64,000 nt of DNA from Bathymodiolus brooksi (taxonomy: Eukaryota > Mollusca > Bivalvia > Mytilida > Modiolidae): contig OY804590.1 of assembly GCA_963680875.1 (NCBI GenBank), positions 24,304,640-24,368,639 on the forward strand. Reading direction: 5' to 3'. Position 1 is the first letter of the stretch; every line of letters begins with the position of its first letter. Below the pieces are notes generated by a model. The model made no database searches. It was not told the DNA's origin and saw only the letters and a list, made by a program, of their open reading frames with translations. Made by a program: the position numbers and the translations under genes. Shown here piece after piece: positions 33,121 through 45,311 of this stretch.

Positions 33121-33246
33121 TTTACTCGGTTTGGATTTCTTCATTATCGATTAAGACAGGTGTGCCTGTAAAAGTCGTAATTCCAGGAGGATCAGGAGGG
33201 GAAAATGGTTTAACATAGGGGGTAATAGGTCTATACGGACCCGATT
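33121..33246 (-). pseudogene. Proline-rich C-terminal ORF fragment, convergent to polymerase
   Basis: The minus strand reads SGPYRPITPYVKPFSPPDPP, then ...TGTPVLIDNEEIQTE and a stop at about 33,121. The composition (P, T, I) is unlike the surrounding AT-rich noise. A SINE at 33,252 cuts off its 5' side. It could be the end of another gene of the same Polinton-like element or of an unrelated element. Family not recognised. Confidence 0.3.
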
Positions 33247-33251
33247 CACTA

Positions 33252-33430
33252 CTCCGGAGAAAACCACCGACCTGCCGCAAGTCATTGACAAATGTTATCA
33301 CATAATGTTGTATCGAGTACACCTCGCATGAGCGGGAATCGAACTCACAACTTTAGTTGTGATAGGCACTGATTGCATAGAGTAGTTATAAATCCAACTA
33401 CCATACGATCACGACCATGACGGCCCCTTT
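33252..33430 (-). repeat. tRNA-headed SINE, 3' part missing
   Basis: The minus-strand head 'atggtcgtgatcgtatgg' and box B-like 'gagttcgattcccgc' are present, followed by 'gataacatttgtcaatgact'. It ends at the 'ctccgg' middle. Confidence 0.75.
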
Positions 33431-35194
33431 GATTATTTGAGATGAAATAATTACATAATGTTTAGGTCAGTGCGGTGTCCTGTTTTGTATTCTGGAGGTG
33501 AGTGTTTTTCTTCCGAATTTACAAAAATGATGCGCAATTCTTGCATAGGTGCTTTTAGTATTAATTCCGTCATTTCGTGAGCTATTCATATGCCCACTTA
33601 CATCACAAAGAATCTTTCTAGTGACCACGAAGGCGATTTTGCCCTTTTTCTATGCTATGTAATATGAAAGGGACTGTAAATCACAGACAATTCTAAAAAT
33701 GTTCATATAATTTATATGCCATACTTTAGTTAATGCATTTTACTATCATGACTGTTTTTAAACTATCAAACAGTAAAATCAGGAGTAGGGAGCGCCCATT
33801 TGATTTCTAAAGAGGGTCTATATGGATAAATTTGAAATAAAGGGGTTAGGATACAATTTTTCATAAATAAAAAATCTGGATCTCTGACTAAATGATCCAG
33901 GACAGGTCTTAGGGGCTAACATAAAGGTTAGTTTTAAATGAGAAAATCCAGGACAGAATTTTCATTAAAAAAAACCAAGATCCAACTATTGCTTCATAAG
34001 CCCCCAATAAATATCAAATGGTTGATTCCTTAAAACAAGTCCCATTTTTTAGTTACCACGCTTTTATTCTTTTAAAACCAATATGTTATTGATAATAAAA
34101 GTTTTAAATGAATTTCATTTTGTAGTAAACTAAATTATTAGAATGCATCTGACCGTATCATCTTCCTAAAAAATCAACTGATGATCGTATCATCCGACAG
34201 ATTCTGACCGTATCATTTTTTCTCTGGCCATGAAAGAACAAAAGTTTATTGCCGAAACGCAAGACACCATATGAATTTGAATTATACATGCAATGATAAC
34301 CAAATGATTAAACTACACAATTAAGTTCAATTTAACATCAGGGCATTATGTGCAACCAAGATATCGGCCCCGAAAGAACAAAAATACCCTTTTTTGAGGT
34401 TGCTAGCCAAACACTGATTCGAGGGTGCTCAGAAAAAAGAGCTATTTATTACTTCAAGATAAAGATAAACTTGTATGCTGTTATATCACATTCGATCCCA
34501 TTCATCATCTATATCATATATAACCAAAAAATAGAGGCAACCCTTGCCTTGGTGTGGTTCGGCCATCATTGTACAATTTTGATCGTATCATACAGCTTTT
34601 GCCAAAAATGATTCAAAGCGGTCACAGTTGTACAGTGTGGTGTACATCATTTAAAAAATGCTTCACGTTCAGTTCTTTTCTCTAAGACGTCTCCGCTATA
34701 AGGGTACATGCAGTGTCTTTTTAACGCATGGGCACGCTGTGCAATTACCAGGGGGTCCACGAGCATAGGGGCCCAATGTTTATCTATGTATGTTGTGTAT
34801 GGCATGTTTTTTAATGCTTAAACACTGATTTTGTTGGAAGTACCAATGCAATAAATATATGTTTAATTTTATAGACATTTGAACTTTTATTCCTGTGAAG
34901 GGTTGTGTAGGTATAGGCACTGCACTGCTTTGCCCAGGGGCCTATATTGTTGTTAAGACGGCTCTGGGTGCATGTGCTTAATTTCGGTAAGATCTAGCCT
35001 GACCCCCTCATTTCTATTTTTATTCAGATTAAATACTACTAATAATTAGCTATGCCAAGAATGTTTTATTAAAGTGTTAGCACTTCAATTGCCAAGTAGA
35101 GTGATCGACCCTCTTAGGAATACTTCTCAATTAATTCCCCCGAGAATCTCGTGCATCTTTTAGTCATGTTATAGTTTATCAGAGACTTGTGACA
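33431..35194. other. No gene seen
   Basis: AT-rich sequence without a convincing ORF, TIR or array. 'ctgaccgtatcat' occurs several times around 34,145-34,220 as short degenerate repeats. Confidence 0.5.
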
Positions 35195-35342
35195 ATTCTG
35201 TGGTTTTCTTCGTCAGTGAAAACTGACTGTCGTGATATACCAGAAATATTGTTCAGTGAATGAGTAAGTAAGTGATTGTTGTTTAACGCCAAGTGAACAA
35301 TTTTTCAGCTATATCATGGCGAGAACAAGTTACTTGCGTGAT
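35195..35342. repeat. Rearranged SINE fragments
   Basis: 'gtgatataccagaaatattg' (+) followed by 'tgtttaacgccaagtgaaca' (-) are two tail pieces of a SINE in opposite orientations. Confidence 0.5.
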
Positions 35343-35432
35343 GAGATGATAATGATGTCCACTTTGTACTAGACCAACACACTTGGTTTGATTTTTAGAG
35401 TGCTAGCTCACTGAAACAACAGTCCACGGGCA
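35343..35432 (-). repeat. Single diverged monomer of the 148-bp satellite
   Basis: Reverse complement of satellite words: 'agatgataatgatgtccact', 'ttgtactagaccaacac' and 'agctcactgaaacaacagtc'. It lies 9 kb from the main array and is diverged and partial. Confidence 0.75.
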
Positions 35433-35439
35433 GACTTCA

Positions 35440-35812
35440 GAGTTTGAAGATACCAAAGTGGTAATCAGAAGAACAGACAACACAATGGCCAAAAGAAAAA
35501 GTACAAAGGGACAAACAACGATCAATATACACATAAAACTAAAGATCGAGTAACACGAACCCCACTAAAAACAGGGTGTGAACTCTGGTGCTCCGGAAGG
35601 GTAAGCAGTACCTGCACCACTAGTGACACCCGTCGTGTTAATCTAGTTACACACCCGGTGATAAGTCATGAACGAGGAAAGGACCTGGAAATGTTTACAA
35701 GTGGAACATATCCGTGGTCATTTGTGACACAGATATTCCATAACGGTCAAACAAGTCATGGTGGCGACCGTAAAACTTTCGAAGTGATGACTTCAACTTA
35801 ACTATATATCTA
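35440..35812 (-). pseudogene. Reverse-transcriptase retroelement relic, copy 3
   Basis: Matches 21,485-21,830 ('aagatcgagtaacacgaacc', 'ggaacatatccgtggtcatt', 'cgaagtgatgacttcaactt'). Only the 3' region downstream of the RT-related frame is left. Confidence 0.75.
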
Positions 35813-37115
35813 CTTAAACCCCGATCTCTACACCCCCCACCCCTGTTTTCTTAGTTGCTACGATCAAGAAAAAAGGACAAATGAGGAGATATTATGTTGA
35901 TTAGATGGCTAAAAATCACAATTAGTATTTACAAATGGAAAAGAAAAATCGGTCATCTTAACTTGGCTTTATTTTGTGACACTATTGATTTTCGACTTAT
36001 GAAATAATCACTGAGAAATAAAGATGTATAGCACAAATATATGTGTTATGTGGGAAGAGTTTGACACATTTTTTTTTACATATTCAACCATTAAGAATTG
36101 TGTTTAACGTAATGTCTTGTTCCACTCTAATTTAAGACCTCGTGTCAAATTTTGATTGATGTTGTTAGTTTAATAACTGGTTTCCAAAATTACAAATTTT
36201 AATTTTGAATTGCAGAAAAAAAGAAGAAAAGCCTTCCAACACTTTTATCGAACGTGTACTTTTTGGATAAGAATATTTTTTAATGTAAACTTTGAACAGT
36301 CCCTGTCTAATTTAACTTCACTTTAAGAATTTTTTTTTTTTTTTATTAATTATCATTTAAATTCAACAAGTATTATATTATTCCATTAATGGATTTTTGA
36401 TTTACATTATTGTTTTTAATATTCATAACCACGTACTTCAAAAATCGACGAAGTGGTTTGAACACCTGAATTTACAATTACCACTAACCAAGAAACAGAC
36501 TATAGGTGATTGTAGACAGATGACGTCAGCACGGACATACAGTCGAGACGACTTTAATGTCAATTCACCAAGCAGCCAGACGGTCGGACGATCAATGACC
36601 AATTCAGTCTAATTAAACATTAGGCCTAAATTCTTATTTCTTTCTAAATTTCTATAAATATTTAACATATACTAATTAAAATTTGAACATTGATGTTTCT
36701 TGAATTTGCTGCATAACAAGTTTAGCTCAGAATATGCAATAAATATGCACATGTAATAATTGAAGTGGGGGGTCAATGGAATAGCACGCCTTGTTTTGTC
36801 GAATGAAAATACCTTTCAGTCTTCCGGGTTAAATAATCGATTGAAGATAAATAGTAACTGTCTTTGAAAAAAAATGTCATTTGTAGTATTGTATTATTAA
36901 TTATATGATCTTCGTAAATTAGAAATTTCAACCTTTACGGATATTATATATAGACTTATAGTAGTGTGATCGATAAACGGAACAGCCAAGTATTTCAGTT
37001 TTGTTATCAACTGCCGACAGTTGGGGAGACGTATGTGTGTATTGCTTACACAAATTATACACAATTGAAAGGAAGGTGAGAAAAAGGATTTTATTTCGAA
37101 TGTGACAAATATTTA
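35813..37115 (+). other. SKI upstream region and probable 5' UTR
   Basis: No gene is recognisable. A 36,397-36,612 ORF of 71 codons has no recognisable motif. 'gatgacgtcagc' (36,520) is a CRE-like word. 36,990-37,115 directly precedes the SKI ATG and is a candidate 5' UTR. No TATA box is evident. Confidence 0.4.
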
Positions 37116-37994
37116 ATGGAACATCTTAGACAACAAGGAGTTAACCCTCATGTAGAGAGGGTTATCAAAAATTTCCAAACATCGGCAATGCGGAGTTTAC
37201 AAGGGCCGGGTCCCGGAGGATTTCTATCTCCTACCGACATTGAGGAATACCGTAAAGCTCTTAAAAAACTACCGACGGAAAAGGGTTTGGAGTTTGACCC
37301 AATTAGGGGAGCTCCACCGTTTCCCGTTCAACAATTTCCAGTATTTGGACCCGTGGATGCTACTAAGAGTGAAAAAACGGACACTTTATTGGAACAGGAA
37401 ACTATTGCATGTTTTGTGGTAGGGGGAGAAAAACGTCTATGTTTACCACAAATTTTGAATACAGTTTTGAGGGATTTTAGCCTTCAGCAAATAAACGCAA
37501 TTTGTGATGAATTACACATTTTCTGTTCACGATGTAATCCAGAACAACTTCATACCCTTAAAATTACTGGTATTCTTCCACTGGGTGCACCAAGCTGTGG
37601 ACTTCTTACAAAAACAGATGCTGAAAGACTGTGTAATGCACTGCTGCATAGAGCTCCCGCTAAAAGCTCAGAACCTCCGACAAGAGACAGTTTTAAAGTT
37701 TATCATGAATGTTTCGGAAAATGTAAAGGTATATTCAATCCTGAATCTTACTTGGAACCAGATGCAAAATGTATTCAATGTGTGGATTGTATGGGATCGT
37801 TTTCTACTAGTGAATTTGTGCGTCACTCGCATAAAGCACTCGAAAATCGAACATGTCATTGGGGATTTGATTCGTCAAATTGGAGATCTTATTTACTTAT
37901 GGCCAAGGATCAAGACAATCGAGAACGAGTAAAAGAAGTCTTGGAATATATGAAGGCTAGATTTGATACATCCAAGAAATACAAAAGGAAGCAG
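37116..37994 (+). CDS. SKI: SKI family transcriptional co-repressor, coding exon 1
   Basis: It encodes 293 residues in one exon from ATG to a donor (aag cag|gtgaga at 37,995); the frame beyond, to 38,117, is intron read-through. Residues about 12-35 ([18 protein letters not shown]) resemble the N-terminal R-Smad contact motif. Residues about 90-180 form the Dachshund-homology domain ([50 protein letters not shown]). Residues about 192-262 form the SAND-like Smad4-binding domain with its zinc ligands ([40 protein letters not shown]). Ski/Sno proteins bind Smad2/3 and Smad4 in the nucleus and recruit co-repressors to damp TGF-beta/BMP signalling. Codon use and conservation indicate a live gene. 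Most invertebrates have one such gene, so SKI versus SKIL is not resolvable. Confidence 0.95.
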
Positions 37995-39379
37995 GTGAGA
38001 ATTCTTGTTGAGGTTTCGAATCCGTCCCTTCCCGCAAGAAAGGTTATAAGAGATTGGGAATGGGGTAACAAGCATAGGCGAATCCAGAGGAGGGGTCCAT
38101 GTCCCTCCTTTCTGTAGCTAAGTTAATTATAGACTGGTAAAAACGTGTTTTAACAGAATATTTCCAATTTCGTCATTGTCATTTTTCTTTTTACCATGTT
38201 TTGTAAATTTCGCTTTAAACTACGCCTCAGTATCTTTTGATTTTTCCTAAAACAAATGGTTTTCTAAATTTTATGGAAATGTCTGGATCCACTTCTGACA
38301 TGTAAAATGATTAACTGTAAATTTTTGTTCAAAATGATAATAATGATAAAATTTTCTTTCAATTTTGACACTCGATGGCTATAAATACCGGTTTGAAGAA
38401 TCGTTGTTAAAATTTCAACTCCATATGACGAAAATTTGTATACCAACCCTCTTATAATTTACACTTGGGTTCAGGGTACAACAATGTACCTCTGATTTTT
38501 GCTACATGCATTTTGTATATCATATTATTATAAAACAATGTATAGTCCGATTCTATGGTACAGCAGGTTCTGTGGTACTGTGTATTCATGTGCTATTTCA
38601 ACCAATTTTCATTGCCATTTGTTTAATTTAACTACCCCTGTATACATGTTGAAATTTGAATTGTACTACTTTGCACATAACCCTATTGATCAGGATAGTA
38701 CACGTATTAAACCCGTTATTTCAAAATATTCTCAATTTATTTCAACTTATTCATTATTGCTTGTTAAGTAATACACAATATGTTTGTAGTAAACTGTATG
38801 TATAAGTGTATTAATCTATATTGCAGAAATATTTTAGATCTATAAAATTTCTTTTACATTTTTATCAGTGCCTATATGCCGAAGAACATAATTTTGTTTG
38901 CAAATATCATAACCTCTATATAAAAACTCCCTGTCTTATCCGACTTCTTTCAGAATTCCGATCAATGGTCACTATAGACAGGTCGACTATATGAGAAATT
39001 TTAATTCTTTGTTTTAAAGTGCAGATGTTCCTTTTGCTTAAATCATACTATAAACAATATCAGTAGGAGATAAAAATTAAACTCTGTGATCAGCAAAATA
39101 AAATCGTTTTGTCTAAATAATAAAAAAAAACCATTTCAAATCTTGCACAGACATTTATTGTTCATATTTTTTGTAATTTGCATTGTAAATGTACTTCGTT
39201 AGCTACTTTGACAACTTTGACATCAACTAAATTAAATTCGGATGTTTGATCTTTGAATTTTTTTGGAATTCACGTCAAGCAACATCCGCCATCAAGTTAC
39301 AAAATCGTCAGTTATTGAACAGCATATCACTGTTTTATGAATGGAATCAAGAGATTCAGAGAGGACATTGTTCAGGTAC

Positions 39380-39545
39380 AAGCAGATCATCGACTCACAG
39401 CAGCACGTGATAAAGTTTACCAGTTGCTTGCCCATTGTCAGTGGTTCTCTCCAGGTACTCGGCTTCTTCCACCACTAAAACTGAATGCCATGATATAGCT
39501 GAAATATTGTCGAAAGTGGCATTAAACACAATAACTCAAATAAAT
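39380..39545 (+). repeat. SINE, diverged
   Basis: 'cagcacgtgataaagtttac', 'ggtactcggcttcttccacc' and the tail 'gtcgaaagtggcattaaaca'. The head is lost or unrecognisable. Confidence 0.65.
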
Positions 39546-40902
39546 CAATCAAAGAAAATATGTTAAAAATCTAATTTTAAATCGATTTATTTTACAATTT
39601 CCCATTTCAAATTGATGTGACAAACAAAAAGAGGTTTATTATATCTTGTGTACATGACACTGATAACGAAACTTTACGGAAATAGTCCTAGATTACAATT
39701 TATTAACCCAGTACATGTGAATAACTCAAAACTTGTGTCAAGACATTTGGTTTGAAAGCTTTTTAGCTGTCCAACTACAAACAAGAAGAGAGAAACATAT
39801 TTCCCCAAGAGAGCACCTTGTTTAGCCCAATAGAAGTAATTGTGTTTTCATTCTTGATCAGGTTTCATAGAAACTAGCTTTTGAATATAAATTTGTTAAG
39901 ATATAACTTTTTATTAGAATGAATTTTGTTTTATTTCATAAAAATCGCTGAAAAAAGTAGGGTATTACTCTTAGTATCAGAAAGTAAACTTTCTTCCGCT
40001 ATGGAATTGTGTATCAGTTTCTTTTTAATACTGCATTGCAAATGTGTTCATTTAGTCGAACATGATCTCCAAAGTTCTGTACCTTTCTTACGTTATTGAA
40101 TTATCTTCAACTAAAAATTAGCAGTTCTAGTTATGAAGGATTTTAGTACATGTACAAATGTACCATAATATCTTCTAAAAGAATGAAAGAACAAAATACA
40201 TGTGGTTTTGTCATTAACAACTCTGTGTCTTATAAAAATCCTGTCTGACTGACGACAGATTTGACTGACACGTTGGTTGACAATCGGACATTTTTTCACA
40301 CATATTGGTTACCCTGCTGAGTCCTACAATGTAGTACTTTGTATTGCTTCACACAAGATTCTTTGGGTTAAAATAATAAAATAGCACAAAGTTTTTTTTT
40401 GCAGTTCTATGTTTTTCTTGTGCACAAATTTAAGAACATACAGTATACAGATCCCTCCAAGTGTATCAACGATCATACTCTCAGGTCAGACACGGAATTT
40501 TGTCGGACTTCACTCTTAAAATTATCTTGACAAAATCGTCCGACAAATTCCTCCCAGGTCGGAGTGAGAGTCTCCACTCTCAGATAGTTAAACTGTAAAC
40601 AGGAAACGTCCCCATATTCTGCTAACCAATAAATTTGTGCATAAAGAAACATGCTTATCTTAGTAAAGCTGAAGTAAATGAGTGATATACAGTACGGAAA
40701 ATATAGATATGTTAACGGCTGTCACGAGCGATATATACAATAATATCCATGAATAAAATGTATTAACATGCAGTACCCATGTTTTAAGTGCACTAGAAGT
40801 GAATATTAATATGTCCCATATGTACTCGTGACAATCGATGCCAAGGCCCTTTCAATTGCTGCAGACAGTTGCCGGTTTACGATATCGGGTGCGTTTGCTC
40901 TT

Positions 40903-41120
40903 TTACGTAGGCCTTTATGTCACAAAGTTTTACCTCGAGCGTTAGCGAGTGGTAAAAAGCTGACATAAAGGCTACCCGTGGTAAAAACAATATATACATA
41001 TGGCTGCCATGAATTATTTCGATTCTAATATGTAAAAATTGGTAAAATATCGCTATAAATTGTCGATGACGTCATAAATTTAATCGGTCATAGATTAATA
41101 TTATTTTTACCACGGGTATG
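40903..41120. mobile_element. Hairpin MITE cluster with 'catgaattatttcgattcta'
   Basis: 'gcctttatgtcacaaagttt' pairs with 'tgacataaaggc' (40,903-40,973). 'cccgtggtaaaaacaatat' pairs with 'atattatttttaccacggg' (to 41,116). The inner flank word is shared with 9,285 and 9,705. Confidence 0.6.
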
Positions 41121-41954
41121 GACTCGAAGCGTTTGAAGGACGTCATATTAGAATTATAAATGGTGACCGCTGACCGCATTGAACAGATGACCGCTATATC
41201 GAATCAAAATATATAGTAAAATGCACCGGGAGAGCATGAAAGTGACCGTTGTGAGCAGGTGACCATTATACAAAAGTGACCGTTACTACAGGTTTGACTG
41301 TATATAGCAACCTCTGATGATTTTTTCCCCAAAATTTTGAAAATGTCACTACATGTAACTCTGTAATTCAGTGGTTTCATTAAGATTTTGAATAGAAGGA
41401 TTTTTTTTTAGAATAGGTGGAAAATGGAGCGAGTGAAGCGAGCGACCCTTCAGGCGAGGGGTCCGGGGGCTGATGACAAAATGATGCAAAATCCTGGCAT
41501 CTGGGCATTTTCTGGGAGCTGATTTGAATTTGTCACTTTTTACACATTAATTTTTTATTTTTTTTAAGGTTTTCAGTGGATTATATTTTGGTAGACTGAC
41601 TTTAGCAAAATAAATGACTGACCTTTGCTATTAGCACCCTAATAAGGGATTATTTTTTTGTTAATAGAGATTCGATTTGTTTATATCTTTTCTTCAAAGA
41701 AATCCTCAAAATCATCTTCCTCATAATCAAAGTCATATAGGTCAATTGTGCAGAACTGCTTGGCAATCTTTAGCTGAAGTAATTTGTACTTCATAATTCA
41801 ATAATTTTCAAAATCACGATGTTTATTTATAAAAGTGAAAGATTAAAATGTTTTTTTCTAAAGTAAACAATTTTAAATATTTGATATAAATAAGGAATAA
41901 ACCGTCCAAAAAACCCCATTTTGGGTAAAACAGCAATAATAAATCATCACGTGT

Positions 41955-43492
41955 CAGGGGTTTCAAAGTGGGCCGGTACCCGGTACTTTTACCCGCCTGA
42001 GATCGTGTATAGTACCGGCAGAAATTACTGAACCCCCCAAAATTAGCGGTGGTCAAAACCACAACTGGCACAAATACGATGGTCGATAGGCTTGTGGAAT
42101 ATTTTTCATAAAAAATTAATGATCACGTCAATTGCTGAATTCTCGCATTCAAATCGAACAACTGCGTCACGACCAAGTTGATGGGATATTCCCTGTTTTA
42201 AAAATAACTTTACCTTAGAATCGTATATAGCAGTTTGCACATGCGGTAAATAGATATGTTTTCGCCCCAATATCTTTTCATCCTTGTGTAAAACTCGGAC
42301 CGGAACAAAGCTGACATCATTTCAAAATAAAAAAATGACCGATTACAAATTATGTTCAAACACAATATAGTGTAATCTCCAGTAATATAAGTATGATCAT
42401 TATGTATTATGAATATATGACTACACAATATGTTGTGCGATTTTTTTTATCCATTTAAAACCCAGGGTCGAATCATTCTGGGGCGTACTGTCTTGTTGCT
42501 TAACTCCGTCCATATTGTTTAACTTCCGGTATAAAAAAATAAAAACCTACATAGCTAATTTATTTACATATTTTGACGGGGCCCTACCGCGGTTGTTCAC
42601 AGAAATGAAAGTGTGCTGAAAAACATTTTTAAAAGGGGGTACGAGGAGATAAGGGATAGAAAATTACTAGAAATCTTGAAAAAGGACCGGACATTGCTCA
42701 AATACGAATTACATTGTAATGTCAAAACGCCGGCCCCCCTTTTTTTCCAAAATAATTTAACTTTTGTGATTCAAATGTTAATAAATGTCTTCCCGCGAAT
42801 CGTTTTTGTTCGAACATTTTTTTTGCACATAAGTCGTGAAAGTAACTATATATTGTTTTTGTTTAATTATATTTGTATTGATCTATTAAAAAATTATAAA
42901 TTTGATTAAAGATTGATGATTGCAAATTAAATTTATATGTTTCATCAAGGACGTATTCTATTTACGTCCTTGGTTTCATTAATTATGACACTTATATGTC
43001 TTGATCCTGCCAACGGTCTTTGATGAGTTTAATTACTGGTAATAAAGTAAAAAAAACCACACAAGCCAAGGTATTGTGAAAAAGAAAAGGACAAAGCCAA
43101 CAAAAGAATTTTGAGAAGTTTAAGCTTTGATAACAATGGCTTGGTCAAGCCTACATGTAGCTGTGGAACCATAGCTCTTTATGGTCCTTTTGTTTTTTTT
43201 TAAGATATGGCAGACTATCTATGAATAATCTTGGCTGAAGTCTGTATACTGAAATATTCAATAAAGAAATTGGGGGGAAAAATCCAGGCATTATGCATGG
43301 TCTTCACTCTTGGTGAAATCTTTCAAAAACACTTAATGTTTTGCAGTCTCTGAAGTACATTTTTTGGTCCACAAAATGCTAGATTTCAGGAGCTTCTGCC
43401 CCCTGGACCCCTTACGTCCCTCAGCCTAATTTTTTAGGTACCTCCTAAAATTTAAGAAGTACCTCCTATTATAAAAAACTTTGAAACCCCTG
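41955..43492. mobile_element. 1.54-kb element with CAGGGGTTTCAAAG ends
   Basis: The ends caggggtttcaaag and ctttgaaacccctg are perfect inverted repeats, with ACGTGT on both sides (41949-41954 and 43493-43498). The short TIRs with a CAGGG start are hAT-like, though 6-bp duplications are not the usual 8. The interior has a 'gggccggtacccggtactttt' word shared with the two MITEs at 52,777 and 58,643 and the palindrome at 42,947. No transposase ORF is seen. Confidence 0.65.
42947..42971. repeat. Short hairpin AAGGACGTA
   Basis: 'aaggacgta' and 'tacgtcctt' around a 7-bp loop; same stem as 17,380-17,406. Confidence 0.6.
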
Positions 43493-45311
43493 ACGTGTAC
43501 CTGTAAAAAAAAATGGTGGTTCACATATAACGCTAATCGTGACTTCCTTTAATATTTTTCATATTAAATATAATATGAAAAATCTAATTATTATTAACTA
43601 GTAACAGGTAGGGACTTTGTAAACATGCACTTTTGGGAGTGAGATGTTGTCAGTAGATCTTGCAAATATCGACTAGAGGGATAGTCAACCTATGTCTACC
43701 ATTCGTAGTATCGAGGAAATATAACCAGTATCTAATTTGCAAGTACCTAATTTGCATATAAGTTATCGGCAATGAAAAAAACAGATTTTGGAACTATTTA
43801 ATGTGAAATTAAGTAAAACTATTGATCAAACTCGCATTTAGGGTATTTCTGTATGGGTTTTTTTTTTACTTGTCCCGACGGACAAGTGACCAACAAATTT
43901 CACTTGTCCAACGGACATTTCCACTTGTCCCGGACAATCGGACAAACGTTATTGTCGAGGCCTGAATAGACCGCTGCCGGCTATAAATGAAAACACTGTA
44001 ATTACTATGGGATGTGTACATGTACATTGTATGTCATCAAAAGCAGTAGTAAGTTATTAGTCCATGTTACTGATGTTGGTCTAATATGTTTAATTCATTT
44101 TGTTCAGTCAACTTCATGCACCAAATTTGATTCAAGAAGTCTTGACATCTAAATTCAAACCAAAGACCTGATTTTAAAAAAACTTCAAGAAATGACTTTA
44201 GCAAATTCGGTTGAAACTCATGAAAATGATTTAACATTTTTACATCTAGACGTGAGCTTGGAACATTTCCAGTATATGTATTAAATAAATTTAAATTATT
44301 TAAGCCTGAGTCATGTAATAAAAGACAAAATTTCTTTTAATTTTAATACAATTTAAAGACTTCATTTCTCAACTTCATATATACAATGTAATTCACTAAT
44401 TGAACTAAATTCTCTCGATTATAACTACCGTGGACTTGTATTTCCTTGATAAACAACAGGAAAACCATATATCTAAAATTGAAAAGCTGTAATCAGAACT
44501 TATCTAAACACAAATCTTTGTAAAGGTGTATTTTCAAGCCTTTTTTTTTAATACCATTAACACCAATAAATTCATGGATCCCATTTACCTGTTTAACTCT
44601 GCCATATTTTTGTGTCTGTCCCAATCCAGGACCTGGATTAATTTCCAACATCATATGTCATGGTCTTTTTTTTATGTTCAATGAGTTTATTTGAGAGGTG
44701 ATTATTTGTTTTGTTGGAATTGTATAGAGTAAGACAATCATTGTGTTACAGTAAACTTTCTTTTCATTGCTCGTTTTCAATGAGACAAAAATGATTACAT
44801 AGATGCCCATGAACATGAATGTGATCTGCCTCGTAACTCTTGTCTAGTTAAGATGGCCCATAAAATACTGAAACAAGTTTATACATGTACCAGTCTTTGC
44901 CGTAATTTTTTTTCGCCTACTTGCCCTAAAGCCAAATTTAGAAGAAAAAAATTCTATTGATTCAAACAAATTCTTTCATAATTTTCATTTGTCTGAATCC
45001 AGTTTTACTTGTCCCTGGCTTCAGGAAAGTGGATTACGGGAAGACTGTTAGACGACTGTAGACGTCACAATGCCAACGTCGTCAGGAACAAAAATAACAT
45101 TGAACATCCAACAACAAATATAAATCACTGGTAATGGAACAACGATGATAATTGACTCGTGTGTTAAAAATACATTCGTAAATTACTGTGTTGTTTGGTT
45201 AGTCGTGATTTATTTTCAATATTCGGAATGCAAGGATATACATGTATATGATAATTAGTGATCATACCTTGCATTTTATTTGTTTTCTATTGCATAAATC
45301 TTTTGTGCTAC

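Noticed and set aside
37995..38117. SKI exon 1 extending to the stop at 38,115
   Set aside because: A strong donor gtgaga follows the conserved KKYKRKQ block and the text beyond has no Ski similarity. Exon 2 continues in phase from the donor.
41692..41800. Minus-strand acidic ORF (…DLYDFDYEEDDFEDFFEEK)
   Set aside because: It looks protein-like but is about 35 codons, lies in an intron on the opposite strand, and has no splice sites or neighbours that would confirm it.
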